Assembly (NCBI GenBank): GCA_948857205.1
Contig: CAQPRV010000109.1
Location: 1-18,942, forward strand
Direction of reading: 5' to 3'
Origin: an uncultured Clostridia bacterium
Lineage (GTDB): Bacteria; Bacillota; Clostridia; TANB77; CAG-508
DNA length: 18,942 nt
Shown: positions 7,569-14,736 of the stretch, piece after piece
Numbering within the stretch: position 1 is the stretch's first letter
Layout of the letters: every line of letters starts with the position of its first letter
Made by a program: the position numbers and the translations under genes
The notes under the pieces: model-generated
Databases searched by the model: none
What the model saw: the letters and a program-made list of their open reading frames with translations, nothing else
Told to the model about the DNA's origin: nothing

Positions 7569-9653
7569 TTAGTCTTCTTTTTTACTTCTTGATGCAACAA
7601 TGTTATCATGTACAGATTTTGGAACTTCATCGTAATGGCTTGGTTCCATTGAATAGGTTCCTCTACCTTGAGTTCTTGAACGTAAGTCTGTTGCATAACC
7701 AAACATTTCAGAAAGTGGTATAAAGGCATGAATTTCTTGCATTCCGTCATTTCCGTCCATTCCTTCCATTCTACCACGTCTTGAGTTTATGTCTCCTATA
7801 ACATCTCCCATATATTCTTCTGGAACTGTTATTTCAACTTTCATAATTGGTTCTAGTATAACTGATTTTGCTTGTTTACATCCTTCTTTGAAGGCCATTG
7901 ATGCTGCAATTTTGAAGGCCATTTCTGATGAGTCAACTTCATGGTATGATCCATCTACTAAAGCTACTTTAAAGTCGATAACTGGATATCCAGCTAAGAT
8001 ACCACTTTCAGCTGCTTCTCTCATACCTTGTTCAATTGGTTTAATATATTCTTTTGGAACTGCTCCTCCAACGATTTTGCTTTCAAATTCAATTCCTTTT
8101 CCAGCTTCTAATGGTTCCATTTCAAACCAAACATCACCATATTGTCCTTTACCTCCAGATTGACGAATAAATTTACCTTGAACTCTTACGCTATTTCTAA
8201 TTGTTTCTTTGTAAGCAACTTGTGGTTTACCTACATTACATTCAACTTTAAATTCTCTTTTTAATCTATCTACAATGATATCTAGGTGCAATTCACCCAT
8301 ACCAGCTATTATTGTTTGACCTGTTTCATGGTTTGTATATGCTTTAAAGGTTGGATCTTCTTCTGCTAGTTTTGATAATGCTATTCCCATTTTTTCTTGT
8401 GCTGCTTTATCTTTAGGTTCAATAGCAATGTCTATAACTGGCTCTGGGAATTCCATAGATTCTAGTATTATTGGATGATCTGGATCACATAAAGTATTTC
8501 CAGTAGTTACTTCTTTTAATCCAACTGCTGCCGCAATATCTCCAGCATATACTTTATCTATGTCTTCTCTATGATTTGAGTGCATTTGAAGTATTCTTCC
8601 AACTCTTTCTTTTTTGTCTTTACTTGAGTTTAATACTGTTGAACCTGATTCTAAGGTTCCAGAATATACTCTAAAGAAACATAGTTTTCCAACAAATGGG
8701 TCTGTAGCTATTTTAAAAGCTAAAGCTGCAAATGGTTCTGAATCTGAAGTTTTTGCTTCTGTTTCTTCCCCTTCCGATGTTTCGCCTTTGATATGTGGTA
8801 TATCTAATGGTGATGGCATATATTCAACAATTGCATCTAGTAATTCTTGAACTCCTCTATTTTTATATGAAGAACCACATGTTACTGGTACTATTTTGTT
8901 TGCTATTGTACCAACTCTTAAACCTTTTTTGATTTCTTCTTCTGTTAGTTCTTCACCTTCTAGATATTTCATCATTAATTCTTCATCTTGGTCAGCAACT
9001 GATTCGATCATTGAACTTCTGAATTGTTCAGCTTGTTCTTTCATATCTTCTGGTATATCTGTTTCTTCAATTTCTTGTCCTAAATCATCTTTATGGATAA
9101 AGGCTCTCATTTTAATTAAATCTACTATACCTTTGAAATTATCTTCGCTTCCTATTGGTAATTGGATTGGAACTGCATTTGCTTTTAATCTATTTTTTAG
9201 TTGATCAACACAAAGCATAAAGTTTGCTCCAACTATGTCCATTTTATTTACATATACCATTCTTGGTACATTGTATTTGTCTGCTTGTCTCCATACAGTT
9301 TCTGTTTGTGGTTGAACTCCACCTTTTGCTGCTAATACTGTTACAGCTCCATCAAGTACTTTTAATGATCTTTGTACTTCTACTGTAAAGTCAACGTGAC
9401 CTGGTGTATCTATTATATTGATTCTGTTGTTTTTCCAAAAACATGTTGTACATGCTGATGTAATTGTTATACCTCTTTCTTGTTCTTGTTCCATCCAGTC
9501 CATTGTAGCAGCACCTTCATGAACTTCTCCTATTTTATGTGTTTTTCCTGTATAGAATAAAATTCTCTCTGTTGTTGTTGTTTTTCCGGCATCAATATGT
9601 GCCATTATTCCTATATTTCTAGTTTTTTCTAGTGGGTATGCTCTTCCTGCCAT
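7569..9653 (-). CDS. fusA: Elongation factor G
   Basis: EF-G is the translocase GTPase of protein synthesis and acts with RRF in ribosome recycling. At 694 residues it is full length. Visible motifs are G1 AHIDAGKT (18-25), RGITITSA (60-67), DTPGH (82-86) and NKMD (136-139). Domains II to V follow, with the domain IV segment GGKGQYGDVWFEMEP and the domain V segment GDINSRRGRMEGM near the C-terminus. This is the canonical housekeeping type, not the tetracycline-protection type, judged from its str-operon place and RGITITSA switch. The SD GGGGGA lies just upstream. It follows rpsG after a 163-bp gap that contains a long hairpin. Confidence 0.98.
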   Translation of the reverse strand: MAGRAYPLEKTRNIGIMAHIDAGKTTTTERILFYTGKTHKIGEVHEGAATMDWMEQEQERGITITSACTTCFWKNNRINIIDTPGHVDFTVEVQRSLKVLDGAVTVLAAKGGVQPQTETVWRQADKYNVPRMVYVNKMDIVGANFMLCVDQLKNRLKANAVPIQLPIGSEDNFKGIVDLIKMRAFIHKDDLGQEIEETDIPEDMKEQAEQFRSSMIESVADQDEELMMKYLEGEELTEEEIKKGLRVGTIANKIVPVTCGSSYKNRGVQELLDAIVEYMPSPLDIPHIKGETSEGEETEAKTSDSEPFAALAFKIATDPFVGKLCFFRVYSGTLESGSTVLNSSKDKKERVGRILQMHSNHREDIDKVYAGDIAAAVGLKEVTTGNTLCDPDHPIILESMEFPEPVIDIAIEPKDKAAQEKMGIALSKLAEEDPTFKAYTNHETGQTIIAGMGELHLDIIVDRLKREFKVECNVGKPQVAYKETIRNSVRVQGKFIRQSGGKGQYGDVWFEMEPLEAGKGIEFESKIVGGAVPKEYIKPIEQGMREAAESGILAGYPVIDFKVALVDGSYHEVDSSEMAFKIAASMAFKEGCKQAKSVILEPIMKVEITVPEEYMGDVIGDINSRRGRMEGMDGNDGMQEIHAFIPLSEMFGYATDLRSRTQGRGTYSMEPSHYDEVPKSVHDNIVASRSKKED

Positions 9654-9728
9654 TTTTTATATTTCCCCCTTTCGTTTCTCTCTGTTATATTAATATTTGT
9701 AGTAAAATTCTCTAAATCTAATTACTAA

Positions 9729-9779
9729 ATTTGTTTTAAGACGAAGGTGTACATTGGTACATCGAGGTTTAAAACAAAT
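9729..9779 (-). promoter_or_regulatory. Intercistronic hairpin between rpsG and fusA
   Basis: ATTTGTTTTAA (9729-9739) is the exact reverse complement of 9769-9779, and an inner stem TGTAC/GTACA (9748-9752 with 9757-9761) closes a 4-nt loop. No U-run follows on the minus strand, so a terminator is unlikely. It could be an mRNA processing or translational control structure in the str operon; that is inference. Confidence 0.55.
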
Positions 9780-9816
9780 AGCGAAAATGTGCAGATTATT
9801 ACTTTTTATGAAAATT

Positions 9817-10287
9817 TTACCATTTGTAGTGAGCAAAAGCCTTATTAGCTTCAGCCATTCTATGTGTATCTTCTTTCTTCTTAAATGCTCCACCATTACC
9901 ATTAACAGCATCAATTAGCTCTCCAGCCAACTTTTCAGCCATAGTTTTTTCATGTCTATTTCTTGCATAAGAAACAATCCATCTCAAACCCAAAGTTTGT
10001 CTTCTTTCTGGTCTAATTTCTAGTGGAACTTGATAAGTAGCTCCACCAACCCTTCTTGCTTTAACTTCAAGAACTGGCATAACATTTTCCAAAGCAGCTT
10101 CAAAAACCTCTAAAGGATTTTTACCTTCCTTTTCTTTTATAATATCAAAAGCATCATAAACTATTTTTTGAGCTACAGACTTTTTACCATCCAACATAAT
10201 ATTATTAACTAATTTAGTAACAACTTTGCTATTATAAATTGGATCTGGTAATACTTCTCTTTTTGCTATATATCCTTTTCTTGGCAC
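9817..10287 (-). CDS. rpsG: Small ribosomal subunit protein S7
   Basis: S7 binds the 3' domain of 16S rRNA, nucleates assembly of the 30S head and lines the E site. From GTG 10287 the product is 156 residues, the normal length, starting PRKGYIAKREVLPDP. The segments KVVTKLVNNIMLDGKK, VGGATYQVPLEI and RWIVSYARNR are diagnostic. I chose the GTG because AAGGAGGG (10295-10302) lies 7 nt upstream; an in-frame ATG at 10323 would add 12 residues absent from the family and lies upstream of this SD. rpsL precedes it and fusA follows. In Escherichia coli S7 represses its own operon at the rpsL-rpsG gap; the gap here is also structured. Confidence 0.97.
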   Translation of the reverse strand: MPRKGYIAKREVLPDPIYNSKVVTKLVNNIMLDGKKSVAQKIVYDAFDIIKEKEGKNPLEVFEAALENVMPVLEVKARRVGGATYQVPLEIRPERRQTLGLRWIVSYARNRHEKTMAEKLAGELIDAVNGNGGAFKKKEDTHRMAEANKAFAHYKW

Positions 10288-10294
10288 TATTCTT

Positions 10295-10302
10295 CCCTCC
10301 TT
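10295..10302 (-). promoter_or_regulatory. Ribosome binding site that fixes the rpsG GTG start
   Basis: AAGGAGGG on the minus strand, 7 nt before GTG 10287. It selects this GTG over the upstream in-frame ATG at 10323. Confidence 0.85.
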
Positions 10303-10336
10303 AAAATAAATTGATATTTTCATAAGAAAACATCTC

Positions 10337-10412
10337 GGTACTCGTAAAAATTTTAGTATTTTTTACGTATAATGCTTATTTATCTATTCTAAATTTAAGT
10401 ACCTTAATTTAG
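10337..10412 (-). promoter_or_regulatory. Structured rpsL-rpsG intercistronic region
   Basis: The 173-bp gap between rpsL and rpsG holds several inverted repeats: CGTAAAAA/TTTTTACG (10343-10350 with 10360-10367), a near-palindrome at 10389-10412 with one bulged base, and GGTACT (10337-10342) complementary to AGTACC (10398-10403). The last pair could bring the two hairpins together or compete with them. No U-run terminator is seen. It sits where S7 binds in Escherichia coli, but similarity to that site was not established. Confidence 0.4.
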
Positions 10413-10460
10413 ACAAAATAACAAGCACTACAATATGTCTTTTGAGCTTAATTAACTCTA

Positions 10461-10874
10461 TTATTTTTTAGGTTTTTTAGCTCCATATTTAGAACGCGCT
10501 TGCATTCTATCTTTAACACCTGCTGTATCTAATGTTCCTCTAATGATATGGTATCTAACACCTGGAAGGTCTTTTACCCTACCACCTCTTATTAAAACAA
10601 CACTGTGTTCTTGTAAGTTATGTCCTATACCTGGTATATAAGATGTAACTTCATAACCATTAGAAAGTCTTACTCTGGCAACTTTTCTTAAAGCAGAGTT
10701 TGGCTTTTTAGGTGTAACTGTTTTTACAACTGTACATACTCCTCTTTTTTGTGGAGCTCTGTTATTTGTTAGTTTTTTGTTTTTTGAGTTCCATCCATGT
10801 TGAAGAGCTGGTGCTGTTGATTTTGTTACTCCTGTTTTTCTTCCTTTTCTTACTAATTGATTAATTGTTGGCAC
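10461..10874 (-). CDS. rpsL: Small ribosomal subunit protein S12
   Basis: S12 sits at the decoding centre of the 30S subunit and controls accuracy. The 137 residues have the Gram-positive form, with an insertion around GWNSKNKKLTNNRAPQKRG relative to the Escherichia coli protein. The decoding loops are TPKKPNSALRK and VKDLPGVRYH. The lysines whose change gives streptomycin resistance (K43 and K88 in Escherichia coli; K56 and K101 here) are both present, so no resistance allele is visible. Translation starts at a GTG with AGGAGGTGA upstream. It is the first gene of the operon, with a clear promoter about 110 bp before it. Confidence 0.98.
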   Translation of the reverse strand: MPTINQLVRKGRKTGVTKSTAPALQHGWNSKNKKLTNNRAPQKRGVCTVVKTVTPKKPNSALRKVARVRLSNGYEVTSYIPGIGHNLQEHSVVLIRGGRVKDLPGVRYHIIRGTLDTAGVKDRMQARSKYGAKKPKK

Positions 10875-10901
10875 TTAAATTTCACCTCCTATTTTTATGT
10901 T

Positions 10902-10981
10902 ATATTTTATGCATGATTTTTTCTCTACATAAAATATGGTTTTTGTTACGGAATTGCATAGTTCAAGCAATTTACTATAAC
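10902..10981 (-). promoter_or_regulatory. Two hairpins in the rpsL leader
   Basis: ATATTTTATG (10902-10911) pairs perfectly with 10928-10937. AATTGC (10952-10957) pairs with GCAATT (10967-10972), and GTTA/TAAC (10945-10948 with 10978-10981) outside it. Both lie between the predicted start near 10983 and the SD, so the leader RNA can fold. Confidence 0.45.
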
Positions 10982-10988
10982 ATTTTAT

Positions 10989-11017
10989 ATTTTACCATGT
11001 TTTACCTATTTAGTCAA
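10989..11017 (-). promoter_or_regulatory. Promoter of the rpsL-rpsG-fusA operon
   Basis: Minus strand: -35 TTGACT (11017-11012), a 17-bp spacer and -10 TAAAAT (10994-10989). The -35 abuts the T-run of the upstream terminator, so one transcription unit ends just where the next begins. Confidence 0.75.
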
Positions 11018-11018
11018 T

Positions 11019-11048
11019 AAAAAACTTGGATTTTTATTTCCAAGTTTT
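11019..11048 (-). terminator. Rho-independent terminator of the coiled-coil gene
   Basis: AAAACTTGGA (11021-11030) pairs perfectly with TCCAAGTTTT (11039-11048), followed on the minus strand by TTATT. It lies about 30 nt past the stop codon at 11078. Confidence 0.88.
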
Positions 11049-11077
11049 CTTATTTAAAATTTATATTTTTCTGTATA

Positions 11078-13216
11078 CTAATATAATCTAAAATCTATAT
11101 AATCTGGATTTTTTTCATTTTGTTTATTTTTACTTTTTTGTTTAGCAGATTTAGCAGCATTCTTCTCAATAGCATTACCTGCATTTTCTACTCCTATTTC
11201 TTTTCTCAAGCTACTTCTAGTTGGTTCTTCGTCATCTAATTTTGCATTATTTTTAATCTGTTTCTTTTCTTTTTCTGATGAATCACTATATTCATCTTCC
11301 TCTAAGAGTGAGTCTAAATCTTCATTTAATTTATCTTTTAATAACACTATTTTATCTTTAAATGAATATATTTTTGCACCTAATTTTTTTACTGGATTTA
11401 TATATTTTCTTAATTTAATTTTATCAAATAAATTCACTTTATATGTCAACTTAAAAGGTAATTCTGTATTATTATATACTGCTGAAATAAAATCTTCAAT
11501 TAAATCGGTCCTATTCATAATTTGTAAACCTTGAATTACTGCTGGATCAATTTTTTTATATAATTTTCCTGCATCTTCTGTATAATGAGTAACCTTTTGA
11601 CATATTTCTTTAATTTGTAGTTGGTCAAATGCCGATTTTTCATAACTCTTTCTATCGTCTAACTGATTAACAGAGAAATTACTTTTTCCATCTTTAATCC
11701 AATTTATTAAAATACTTCCATGATTTCTAGATGATATGTAAATTGATGGTTCATTAAGTGTAGGTACATTATTATTATTAAATTGGTATCCTTTATAACT
11801 AGGTTCTGTCTTCATATCTTTTAAAATGTTATTACCAATTTCTTCTGCTTCTCTTGTTAGTATCATTTTCGCTTTTTGTCTTTCAACTTCTGCTAGTTTT
11901 CTTTTTGTCTCTTCCTTCATATCTTGTAAAATTCCTGTAATCTCTTGTCTTTTTTGTTCATCTTCTTTTCTTCTTTTGTCTGCCTCTTCTGCTTCTCTTC
12001 TTTGTCTTTCTTCTTCTTTTCTTCTCTTCTCTGCTTGTTCTGCTTCTCTTCTTTGTCTTTCTTCTTCTTTTCTTCTCTTATCTGCCTGTTCTGCTTCTCT
12101 TCTTTGTCTTTCCTCTTCTTTTCTTCTCTTCTCTGTTTGTTCTGCTTCTCTTCTTTGTCTTTCCTCTTCTTTTCTTCTCTTCTCTGCTTGTTCTGCTTCT
12201 TTTCTTTGTCTCTCTTCTTCTCTTTTCTTTTCTGCCTCTCTTCTTTGTCTTTCTTCTTCTGCCATTATTGTTTCAACTTCTGTTAGTTTTACTCTTGCTT
12301 CTTCCTTCATATCTTGTAAAATTTCTATAATCTCTTGCTTTCTTTGTTCTTCTTCCTTTTTTCTCTTTTTTGTTTCTTCATGATCTTTTCTTTGTCTATC
12401 CTGATCTTCTTTCCATAAAATTTTTTCTGCTTTCTCAGCTTCCTCTTGCTCCTGTTGTCTTTGTAATTCTGCCCATGCCATTTCTTCTTCTATTTCATAA
12501 AGTTGTCTTTGAATTTCTTCTTGAGATAAATTATCTGTATTTTCCATTCTCTCATCTTTTTTTTCTTCTGAATCTTTATTTTCTCTTTCTTCTTCTAATT
12601 CCTTATCCGTTTTTAAATCTAATATCTTATCAAGATTCATAAATCCTAATTTATTATCAATTTCATCTATTTGTGTAATAAAGTCTGGCAATTGTGTTTC
12701 TATATCCTCTATTTCTTTTTGTAATTCAGAAATCTTTTCTCTACTATTGTTTATGAATTCTTCATCTATTACAAAAAAAGATTCTTCTTCAACTTTAATT
12801 AACTTTTCTAATTCTTCTTTTTCTGTCTCTAACTCTTTCTTTTTATCTTGAGCTAATAATGCTTTCCTTGCTATTTCTTCCTTATTCTTTCTTAGAATAT
12901 CTTCATTTTTTTTAATTTCATTTTGTGCTTTTTCTTGTATATTTTTTATTTGTGTATTCTTTTCTTTAATCTCATCTTCTTTTTTTCTTACTTCCTCTGC
13001 TACTTCATCTCTAATTCTTTCTTGTAATTTGTATACTGCTGATTCTTCATTTTCTTTACGTCGAACAGAAAACCATTTGTCATTTTCTTTTTTTAATTGT
13101 TTATATAATTCATTTCTTTCCTCTTCTAATTTCACTTTTTCTTCTTCTATTTTACTTATTTGTTCTTTATATTCTGCAATATTACTTTTCAATTCATCAA
13201 AATCAACTTCTATCAT
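11078..13216 (-). CDS. Large charged coiled-coil protein of unknown function
   Basis: I do not recognise this 712-residue protein. Residues 5-145 and 155-190 are heptad-like, Glu/Lys-rich coiled coil; 205-285 is very acidic. Residues about 320-415 are an array of a 17-residue unit, RRKEEERQRREAEQAEK, encoded by a 51-bp tandem repeat. The array is flanked by two copies of a 28-residue module (288-315 and 418-445) sharing ILQDMKEE. Residues about 455-640 look globular (PSIYISSRNHGSILINWIKDG, later INPVKKLGAKIYSF), and the tail is charged and lysine-rich. No signal peptide, membrane segment or catalytic motif was seen, so a cytoplasmic structural or scaffold role is possible but unproven. The SD AAGGAAGG is good, with its own promoter and terminator. 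It lies directly upstream of the str operon. Confidence 0.85.
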   Translation of the reverse strand: MIEVDFDELKSNIAEYKEQISKIEEEKVKLEEERNELYKQLKKENDKWFSVRRKENEESAVYKLQERIRDEVAEEVRKKEDEIKEKNTQIKNIQEKAQNEIKKNEDILRKNKEEIARKALLAQDKKKELETEKEELEKLIKVEEESFFVIDEEFINNSREKISELQKEIEDIETQLPDFITQIDEIDNKLGFMNLDKILDLKTDKELEEERENKDSEEKKDERMENTDNLSQEEIQRQLYEIEEEMAWAELQRQQEQEEAEKAEKILWKEDQDRQRKDHEETKKRKKEEEQRKQEIIEILQDMKEEARVKLTEVETIMAEEERQRREAEKKREEERQRKEAEQAEKRRKEEERQRREAEQTEKRRKEEERQRREAEQADKRRKEEERQRREAEQAEKRRKEEERQRREAEEADKRRKEDEQKRQEITGILQDMKEETKRKLAEVERQKAKMILTREAEEIGNNILKDMKTEPSYKGYQFNNNNVPTLNEPSIYISSRNHGSILINWIKDGKSNFSVNQLDDRKSYEKSAFDQLQIKEICQKVTHYTEDAGKLYKKIDPAVIQGLQIMNRTDLIEDFISAVYNNTELPFKLTYKVNLFDKIKLRKYINPVKKLGAKIYSFKDKIVLLKDKLNEDLDSLLEEDEYSDSSEKEKKQIKNNAKLDDEEPTRSSLRKEIGVENAGNAIEKNAAKSAKQKSKNKQNEKNPDYIDFRLY
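11882..12355 (-). repeat. Duplicated 28-codon module flanking the tandem array
   Basis: Bases 11882-11965 and 12272-12355 encode related modules (QKRQEITGILQDMKEE and QRKQEIIEILQDMKEE), 390 bp apart. A run of 22 bases starting at 11911 and 12301 is identical. The array lies between them, as if a larger unit was duplicated before the array expanded. Confidence 0.75.
11981..12232 (-). repeat. 51-bp tandem repeat in the coiled-coil gene, about five units
   Basis: Units begin at 11981, 12032, 12083, 12134 and 12185, exactly 51 bp apart, with few differences between neighbours. The fifth is slightly short, and degenerate copies continue past it. Each encodes a 17-residue RRKEEERQRREAEQAEK variant. 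Because the period is a multiple of three, copy number can change without breaking the frame. Confidence 0.9.
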
Positions 13217-13270
13217 AATTCATTTCCTTCCTTATATAAAACAATATTTTATTAAATATCACTTATCAAT

Positions 13271-13299
13271 ATTTTAACAGATTTACGTAAAATTCGCAA
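13271..13299 (-). promoter_or_regulatory. Promoter of the coiled-coil gene
   Basis: Minus strand: -35 TTGCGA (13299-13294), a 17-bp spacer and -10 TAAAAT (13276-13271). It predicts a leader of about 48 nt. Confidence 0.55.
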
Positions 13300-13338
13300 T
13301 AATTTTCCTAACATTTTAACATAAATGTAAAAAATAGT

Positions 13339-13359
13339 AATATTATATAACATAATATT
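13339..13359 (-). terminator. Possible weak terminator of trmFO
   Basis: AATATTAT (13339-13346) pairs with ATAATATT (13352-13359), followed on the minus strand by ACTATTTTTT. The stem is all A/T and touches the trmFO stop codon, so it may be weak or fortuitous. Confidence 0.35.
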
Positions 13360-14721
13360 CTAAAAAATAATATCTAAATTAGTCAAACTTCTATTAGCTA
13401 AAGTCAAATATCTTTCTTTTTTATCTTTAATTTTATTTCCTTCTAACTGTGGTAAAATCCCAAAATTAGCATTCATTGGTTGAAACTTAGAATTAGGAGT
13501 AGAAATATATTTAGCCAGAGCGCCAATAACAGTATACTCTGAGAAACGATGATTTTTTCCTCCGTCCCCAAAATCATCAATAGCATTTAAAGCAACCACC
13601 ATTCCTGATGATATGGATTCGACATATCCTTCTACTCCTGTTATTTGACCAGCGAAATAAATGTTTTTGTTTTTTCTTAGGTTATATGTCTCATCTAATA
13701 ATTGTGTAGAATCTATATATGTATTTCTATGCATTACTCCATATTTTATGAACTCTGCTTTCTCTAAACCTGGTATACTACTGAATACTCTTTTCTGTTC
13801 TCCATATTTTAGGTTTGTTTGAAAACCTACTATATTATATAAAGTTGCACATTTGTCATCTTGTCTTAGCTGGATTATGGCATATGGTCTTTTACCTGTT
13901 TTGGGATCATCAAAACCTACTGGTTTTAATGGTCCATATCTTAATGTGTCTTTTCCTCTTTTTGCCATTATTTCTATTGGCATACAACCTTCGAAGATTT
14001 CTCTTTTTTCAAATTCATGTAAGTTTACTACTTCCGCTTCTGTTAGTTGTTTCCAAAAGCTTTCATATTCTTCTTTATTCATTGGGAGATTTATATAACT
14101 TTTTTCTTCTTTTTCTAGTCTTTGTTTCCATTCTTCTATACTTTCATCTTTTTTCTTTTCTTGACTATATCTATCTCCGTAAAAGGCTATATCAAAGTTA
14201 ATGCTTTCTTTTGTTACTATAGGCGCAGCCGCATCATAAAAATGTAATTTGTCTACACCTGTTATTTTTTGTATTTGTTCCTGCAAACCTTCAGATGTAA
14301 GTGGCCCTGTTGCTATAATTACTATTCCTTCTTTTGCCATTTCTTCTATATTAGTTACTTCTTTGTGAATTACTTCTATGTATGGATTGTTTTCTACACA
14401 TTTTGTTACTTCTTTAGAGAAATTATCTCTATCAACTGCTAAGGCCTGCCCTGCTGGAACACTATTTTTGTCTGCGATTCTAATTAATTCTGAACCTAAT
14501 CTACGTAATTCCTCTTTTAATAACCCACATGCATTTGTAAGTAAATTTGATTTAAAGGAATTGCTACATACTATTTCAGCTAAGTTGCTACTATTATGTG
14601 CTGGTGAAAATTTTATTGGTTTCATTTCATATAATTTAACTTTTATTTTTCTTTTTGCAATTTGTAAGGCTACTTCTGTTCCAGCTAATCCTCCACCTAT
14701 TACTGTAATATATTCTTTCAT
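13360..14721 (-). CDS. trmFO: Methylenetetrahydrofolate-tRNA-(uracil-54-C5)-methyltransferase TrmFO
   Basis: TrmFO uses FADH2 and methylene-tetrahydrofolate to methylate U54 in the T-loop of tRNAs, the Gram-positive alternative to TrmA. The N-terminal FAD-binding motif is VIGGGLAGTE (residues 7-16). Family hallmarks follow: EMKPIKFSPAH, IVCSNSFKSN with Cys52, GQALAVDRD, IIATGPLTS, a second conserved cysteine (Cys246) in FEGCMPIEIMA, RYGPLKPVG and the C-terminal FAGQITGVEGYVES. The 453 residues are normal for the family. I prefer ATG 14721: AAAGGATGG lies upstream of it at a workable distance, whereas the ATG at 14733 is part of that SD. The start is 15 nt past the SNF2 stop, and the SD overlaps that stop, so the two are probably translationally coupled. 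Confidence 0.95.
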   Translation of the reverse strand: MKEYITVIGGGLAGTEVALQIAKRKIKVKLYEMKPIKFSPAHNSSNLAEIVCSNSFKSNLLTNACGLLKEELRRLGSELIRIADKNSVPAGQALAVDRDNFSKEVTKCVENNPYIEVIHKEVTNIEEMAKEGIVIIATGPLTSEGLQEQIQKITGVDKLHFYDAAAPIVTKESINFDIAFYGDRYSQEKKKDESIEEWKQRLEKEEKSYINLPMNKEEYESFWKQLTEAEVVNLHEFEKREIFEGCMPIEIMAKRGKDTLRYGPLKPVGFDDPKTGKRPYAIIQLRQDDKCATLYNIVGFQTNLKYGEQKRVFSSIPGLEKAEFIKYGVMHRNTYIDSTQLLDETYNLRKNKNIYFAGQITGVEGYVESISSGMVVALNAIDDFGDGGKNHRFSEYTVIGALAKYISTPNSKFQPMNANFGILPQLEGNKIKDKKERYLTLANRSLTNLDIIF

Positions 14722-14736
14722 TTTAATATCCATCCT

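Noticed and set aside
7553..7777. A 74-residue minus-strand frame at the end of fusA
   Set aside because: It lies in another frame within the well-supported fusA coding sequence.
9690..9914. A minus-strand frame spanning the end of rpsG and the hairpin
   Set aside because: It overlaps rpsG out of frame and crosses the structured intercistronic region; nothing supports translation.
10288..10323. Upstream ATG of rpsG adding 12 residues
   Set aside because: The SD AAGGAGGG lies downstream of this ATG, and the extra residues are absent from S7 proteins.
11981..12232. The 51-bp periodic repeats as a CRISPR array
   Set aside because: There are no unique spacers; the units are contiguous, in frame and code for a coiled coil.
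11826..12642. Plus-strand frames rich in Ser, Leu and Phe
   Set aside because: They mirror the GAA/AAA-rich coiled-coil repeats on the other strand and have no ribosome binding site.
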